DNA of 64,000 nucleotides from an uncultured Aquimarina sp. (GTDB lineage: Bacteria; Bacteroidota; Bacteroidia; Flavobacteriales; Flavobacteriaceae), in the NCBI GenBank assembly GCA_947498705.1, contig CANMLW010000001.1:744001-808000 (forward strand), given 5' to 3'. The translations under genes and the position numbers were made by a program. The notes under the pieces were generated by a model. It did no database searches, was not told the DNA's origin, and saw nothing but the letters and a program-made list of their open reading frames with translations. Positions 61,317-64,000 of the stretch are shown here, piece by piece; the first letter of the stretch is position 1, and every line of letters begins with the position of its first letter.

Positions 61317-61870
61317 TTGTAAAAACTTTTGAGAGTGTTTTCAAAAAATATAATTGTATTACTAACAATTTATAAAAACGTGTGAATAACAGTTACTCAT
61401 AAAATCGTATCATTTCATCATCAATTACCATTCATTTTTAGCATTTCAAAACAAGAACTTCATCATAAAATGATCATTTTAACTTTCTTTTTGGTTTGAC
61501 CAAAAAATAAGACTTAAACCAACATTTAACCTTTACATAAGACTTTCAAAACACCTACTTAAAATACAGACCACATCCCGTACACACAATACAAATTAAA
61601 CATCTGTTTGACAAGTCAATAACTTAAAACCAACTAGTTTCAAAACGTAAATATATGGCTAGATTTCCGTAAGATTTTATTAGAATTTATTTATACATTT
61701 AGTATGCAAATCACACGATTTAACACCTCATTAATGAGTATTAAACCAACGGTAATCAGAAGTAAAATATTCGATTGAGTAGCTACTATCATCATTTTTT
61801 GATTACAAAAAAAGAGGCACCCGAAAATCTTTTTAATTAGAGTAGGGATTACAATTAAAACTAATAAACT
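61317..61870. other. 554-nt intergenic region before an unknown gene
   Basis: No gene or clear promoter. A TAGCTACTATCAT motif at 61780-61792 recurs downstream of the next gene as AAGCTACTATCAT (62673-62685), the shared 12 bases being AGCTACTATCAT. TTTGAC near 61607 resembles a -33 box but no matching -7 was found. Confidence 0.35.
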
Positions 61871-62626
61871 ATGTCAACAATTAACTGGAACAACGGTAGA
61901 TTAATTGAGCTTGAAGAAGGGACAACTGCAACAAGTAACGGAAGTCTAAATAATGGGCAATTATATTGTTTATTTTTTTACAATGCAGCAGGAAATGATG
62001 CTAATACTACAGTAAATGTAGTTTGGTCAAATTCTAAGCCACCTATTCAAGTAATCGTTCCTGGTACTACTATGAATCAAGGATTGGCTGCGTTATGTTT
62101 TGTTGATGGAAGCCAAACTAATACAGTTTCTGCTTCTGTTACAAATGGAAATCAAGGAGCTAAAATTCAAGCTTTTATAGGAAGTGTAAAAATGCCTTTA
62201 GATACAGAAGGAATCAACAATAAGCAACTACCATTAAATGGTCAGGAGCAAGGTTTCCAGAAGTTTACTCGTTTTTATGCTGTACCAGAATCACACTGGT
62301 ATTCTGGGCAAATCCAAAGTAATATCAATCAGTTTACATCAGTACAGTTTACAGAGCATAAAGCACAAGTGATCATTGTAAACAAATTAGTTGATCCAAA
62401 TACAGTAATAAAATATGCAGGAGATACTCAGAGTTTGGTAGAAGTGATTACTTCTGAAACTCAATCTCAGCCTTTTAGCTTACAAGGTAACGGTCAGCAA
62501 ATTGTTTGGATTAATGCAGATAGCACACAAAACAGCACTGATGCTACCATATCTGTTCAGTCATTAAGTGCTCTTTACCAAGAAAACTTAACAACAGAAG
62601 CAGAAGCATTAGCGAGCTTAGCTTAA
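61871..62626 (+). CDS. hypothetical beta-rich protein
   Basis: 251 residues, no signal peptide, no membrane segment, no Lys/Arg-rich region. Sequence is rich in Asn, Gln, Thr, Ser, Val: MSTINWNNGRLIELEEGTTA, NNGQLYCLFFYNAAGNDANT, GLAALCFVDGSQTNTVSASV, and a second module with RFYAVPESHWYSGQIQSN, IIVNKLVDPNTVIKY. This suggests two beta-sandwich modules, lectin- or particle-like. I recognise no family. Good codon use and a clean start suggest a well-expressed gene. Flanked by 12-bp direct repeats and followed by a long inverted repeat. Confidence 0.7.
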   Translation: MSTINWNNGRLIELEEGTTATSNGSLNNGQLYCLFFYNAAGNDANTTVNVVWSNSKPPIQVIVPGTTMNQGLAALCFVDGSQTNTVSASVTNGNQGAKIQAFIGSVKMPLDTEGINNKQLPLNGQEQGFQKFTRFYAVPESHWYSGQIQSNINQFTSVQFTEHKAQVIIVNKLVDPNTVIKYAGDTQSLVEVITSETQSQPFSLQGNGQQIVWINADSTQNSTDATISVQSLSALYQENLTTEAEALASLA

Positions 62627-62635
62627 AATTAGTTT

Positions 62636-62737
62636 AAATATAGGCTTAGTATCGATAGCTCGGGTTTAGGAAAAGCTACTATCATTTAATAACATAAGTT
62701 ACTATTTTGTTTTATAGTACATACTAAGCCTATATTT
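62636..62737. repeat. 102-nt inverted repeat between convergent genes
   Basis: AAATATAGGCTTAGTAT (62636-62652) is the exact reverse complement of ATACTAAGCCTATATTT (62721-62737). The 68-nt inside also has CTACTAT...ATAGTA pairing. It may act as a terminator for the unknown gene or be a remnant of a small non-autonomous element; no transposase is present. Confidence 0.55.
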
Positions 62738-62786
62738 TAAATTATATTGGTGATTTATTTTAGGTAGATCCCTTGAAATATATCTT

Positions 62787-63218
62787 TTACACTATCCCAT
62801 ATTGAGTTCTAAAACTTTGAATTGCCAACTCATAACTTTGCAATCCAAACCCTAAGATCACTCCTTTTGCATTGGGTGATATATAAGATTGATGTCTAAA
62901 CTCTTCTCTACCAAAGGTATTAGAGATATGCACTTCTATTACAGGTGTAGCAACAGCTTTTATTGCATCACCAATGCCAATAGACGTATGTGTATAGGCC
63001 CCTGCATTAAGAATAACACCATCATACTGGTCATCAGCTTCCTGAATTTTGGTAATCAATTCTCCTTCAATATTGGATTGAAAATAGGATAAATCTACAT
63101 TTGGAAATCGAGCTTGTAATTGTTTGTAGTATTCTTCAAAAGTTTGACTTCCGTATACTCCCGGTTCTCGTTTCCCTAGCAGGTTTAAATTTGGACCATT
63201 AAGAATAAGTAATTTCAT
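62787..63218 (-). CDS. aroQ: type II 3-dehydroquinate dehydratase
   Basis: 143 residues, usual length. MKLLILNGPNLNLLGKREPG with catalytic loop Arg and Tyr (GVYGSQTFEEY), SNIEGELITKI, NAGAYTHTSIGIGDAI, VIEVHISNTFGREEFRHQSY (active-site His) and ISPNAKGVILGFG. It dehydrates 3-dehydroquinate to 3-dehydroshikimate, step 3 of the shikimate pathway; aroC of the same pathway is at 10671-11735. The outer-membrane gene upstream (stop 63241) is on the same strand, 22 nt away, but not functionally related. Confidence 0.96.
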   Translation of the reverse strand: MKLLILNGPNLNLLGKREPGVYGSQTFEEYYKQLQARFPNVDLSYFQSNIEGELITKIQEADDQYDGVILNAGAYTHTSIGIGDAIKAVATPVIEVHISNTFGREEFRHQSYISPNAKGVILGFGLQSYELAIQSFRTQYGIV

Positions 63219-63240
63219 AAAAAAAATTGATATGGATCAC

Positions 63241-63864
63241 CTAAAACGGTTGATCATCTTGTCGTCTGTTATTTTTTGTTTTAAATAAATACCCTACAGA
63301 AAGCTGGCCAACACCATGTTTATTGGTTATATCTATCGTATCTATTGCATTTATATTGGTTAACCCCAATACATATCTTGCCTGAAAAAACAAGCCACTT
63401 TCTAGCATGTAACTACCACCAAACCCCCAGCCAAAATCAAAACTCTCGAACGAATTATAAAACTCGTCTGTGGGATCATCTGCAGACGTCGTAGCATTAG
63501 CTAATGTTGCTAATTGAGGACCAGTTTCTAAACTAATTTGATTCGTTATATAGAACTTAGCCATGACAGGTAATGCAAGGTAATTTAAGCTTATTTTATT
63601 TTCTACTCCCTCATCGTCAAAAGTATATCCTTGTGCAGAATACAACACTTCTGTCTGAATATAAAAACGGGATAATACTGGAAACTCAATAACAGCTCCC
63701 AAATGCATACGAAATCTTGGATCAACATCATTTATATCTCCATTAATCGAAGCGTAATTAGCACCTATTTTAAACCCTGCTCTTGTATACAAAACTTCCT
63801 CCTCTTCTTGGGCATAAAAAAAATTTGTTATTAATAAAACAACACCAAAAAAAATAGTTCTCAT
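63241..63864 (-). CDS. PorT-like outer-membrane beta-barrel protein
   Basis: 207 residues with signal MRTIFFGVVLLITNFFYAQ. Barrel features: RAGFKIGANYASINGDIN, DPRFRMHLGAVIEFPVLSRF, YIQTEVLYSAQGYTF, SLNYLALPVMAKFYIT, ETGPQLA, and GVGQLSVGYLFKT. The NYLALPVMAKFY block is typical of PF13568 (outer membrane protein beta-barrel, PorT family). Function unknown. Upstream of aroQ on the same strand. Confidence 0.85.
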   Translation of the reverse strand: MRTIFFGVVLLITNFFYAQEEEEVLYTRAGFKIGANYASINGDINDVDPRFRMHLGAVIEFPVLSRFYIQTEVLYSAQGYTFDDEGVENKISLNYLALPVMAKFYITNQISLETGPQLATLANATTSADDPTDEFYNSFESFDFGWGFGGSYMLESGLFFQARYVLGLTNINAIDTIDITNKHGVGQLSVGYLFKTKNNRRQDDQPF

Positions 63865-63928
63865 AGTAAAAAGGCTTTTCCTTCCAAAAGTAGCTTTATT
63901 TTTTAAAAATCCAGAGTTTGTATAAAAA

Positions 63929-63956
63929 AAAGCATCCCGAAATATCGAGATGCTTT
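63929..63956 (-). terminator. terminator for a gene entering from the right edge
   Basis: AAAGCATC (63929-63936) and GATGCTTT (63949-63956) pair with an inner CGA/TCG; on the minus strand eight Ts follow. A minus-strand stop TAA at 63987-63989, preceded by codons for F-K-F, may be the end of that gene. Confidence 0.6.
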
Positions 63957-64000
63957 AGTATACTATTATTTTCTAAAGTATAATCCTTAGAATTTAAAAC

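Overview
The window is chromosomal DNA from a marine-type Bacteroidetes, most likely Flavobacteriaceae (Aquimarina-like, genus not certain). The evidence is low GC, promoters of the Bacteroidetes form TTG-N19..21-TAnnTTTG, almost no Shine-Dalgarno sequences, many SPII lipoproteins with S-x-x-C lipoboxes, bacillithiol synthesis (BshA), a DUF4834/YfhO pair, DUF6443-type Rhs proteins, TIGR02757 and many small outer-membrane barrels. About 50 protein genes and one RNA gene (rnpB) are supported; no tRNA, rRNA, CRISPR array or intact insertion sequence was seen.

Layout. 1-5.6 kb: C-terminally cut YfhO-like membrane protein, DUF4834, an outer-membrane protein with a 250-residue charged tail, a GNAT acetyltransferase and a TIGR02757 protein. 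5.8-14.2 kb: PhoX/DUF839-like lipoprotein with a di-heme peroxidase lipoprotein (operon), GAF histidine kinase, aroC, an LpxH-like phosphatase and a phytase-like esterase lipoprotein. 14.3-18.1 kb: secreted metalloprotease with five 29-residue calcium-binding repeats, divergent from a BIG2-DM13 lipoprotein and an outer-membrane protein. 18.6-27.4 kb: a two-gene Rhs locus whose C-terminal tip carries a His/Cys caspase-like (DUF4347-like) domain, followed by a small lipoprotein. 27.7-32.1 kb: an FAD/Fe-S dehydrogenase, an Lrp/AsnC regulator and a divergent DUF1338 enzyme, which together suggest 2-oxoadipate to D-2-hydroxyglutarate to 2-oxoglutarate catabolism. 32-40.6 kb: bshA, rnpB, a tiny autoregulated Cro-like repressor, an S41 peptidase, an AraC regulator, acetaldehyde-type aldehyde dehydrogenase with DUF779, and a cupin.

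40.6-45.1 kb is the most unusual part. After about 0.9 kb containing a decayed IS630-type transposase there is a visibly AT-richer cassette: a 52-residue Trp/Gly/Pro peptide (41575-41733) with its own promoter, two attenuator-like hairpins, a 655-residue fusion of a class I isoprenyl synthase and a terpene-cyclase-like toroid, and, overlapping it by 17 nt, a PqqD-like/M50 membrane peptidase. I read this as a candidate peptide-modification (RiPP) system in which a ComQ-like enzyme isoprenylates the peptide and the fused cyclase domain may cyclise the prenyl chain. It appears undescribed, but the function is inferred.

45.1-64 kb: sterol-desaturase-family protein, an AHSA1/ArsR operon with two clear operators on its promoter, an astacin metalloprotease, a histidine-kinase-like protein lacking the phospho-acceptor His but with an intact receiver, M23 endopeptidase, OmpA lipoprotein, RlmI-like methyltransferase, helicase, tandem MsrB reductases (periplasmic plus cytoplasmic), an ECF sigma factor with a 21-bp phased repeat array upstream, dihydrolipoyl dehydrogenase, an unknown 251-residue protein, aroQ and an outer-membrane barrel. 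Where the first in-frame candidate start was TTG or GTG, or lay inside a promoter, the downstream ATG was chosen.
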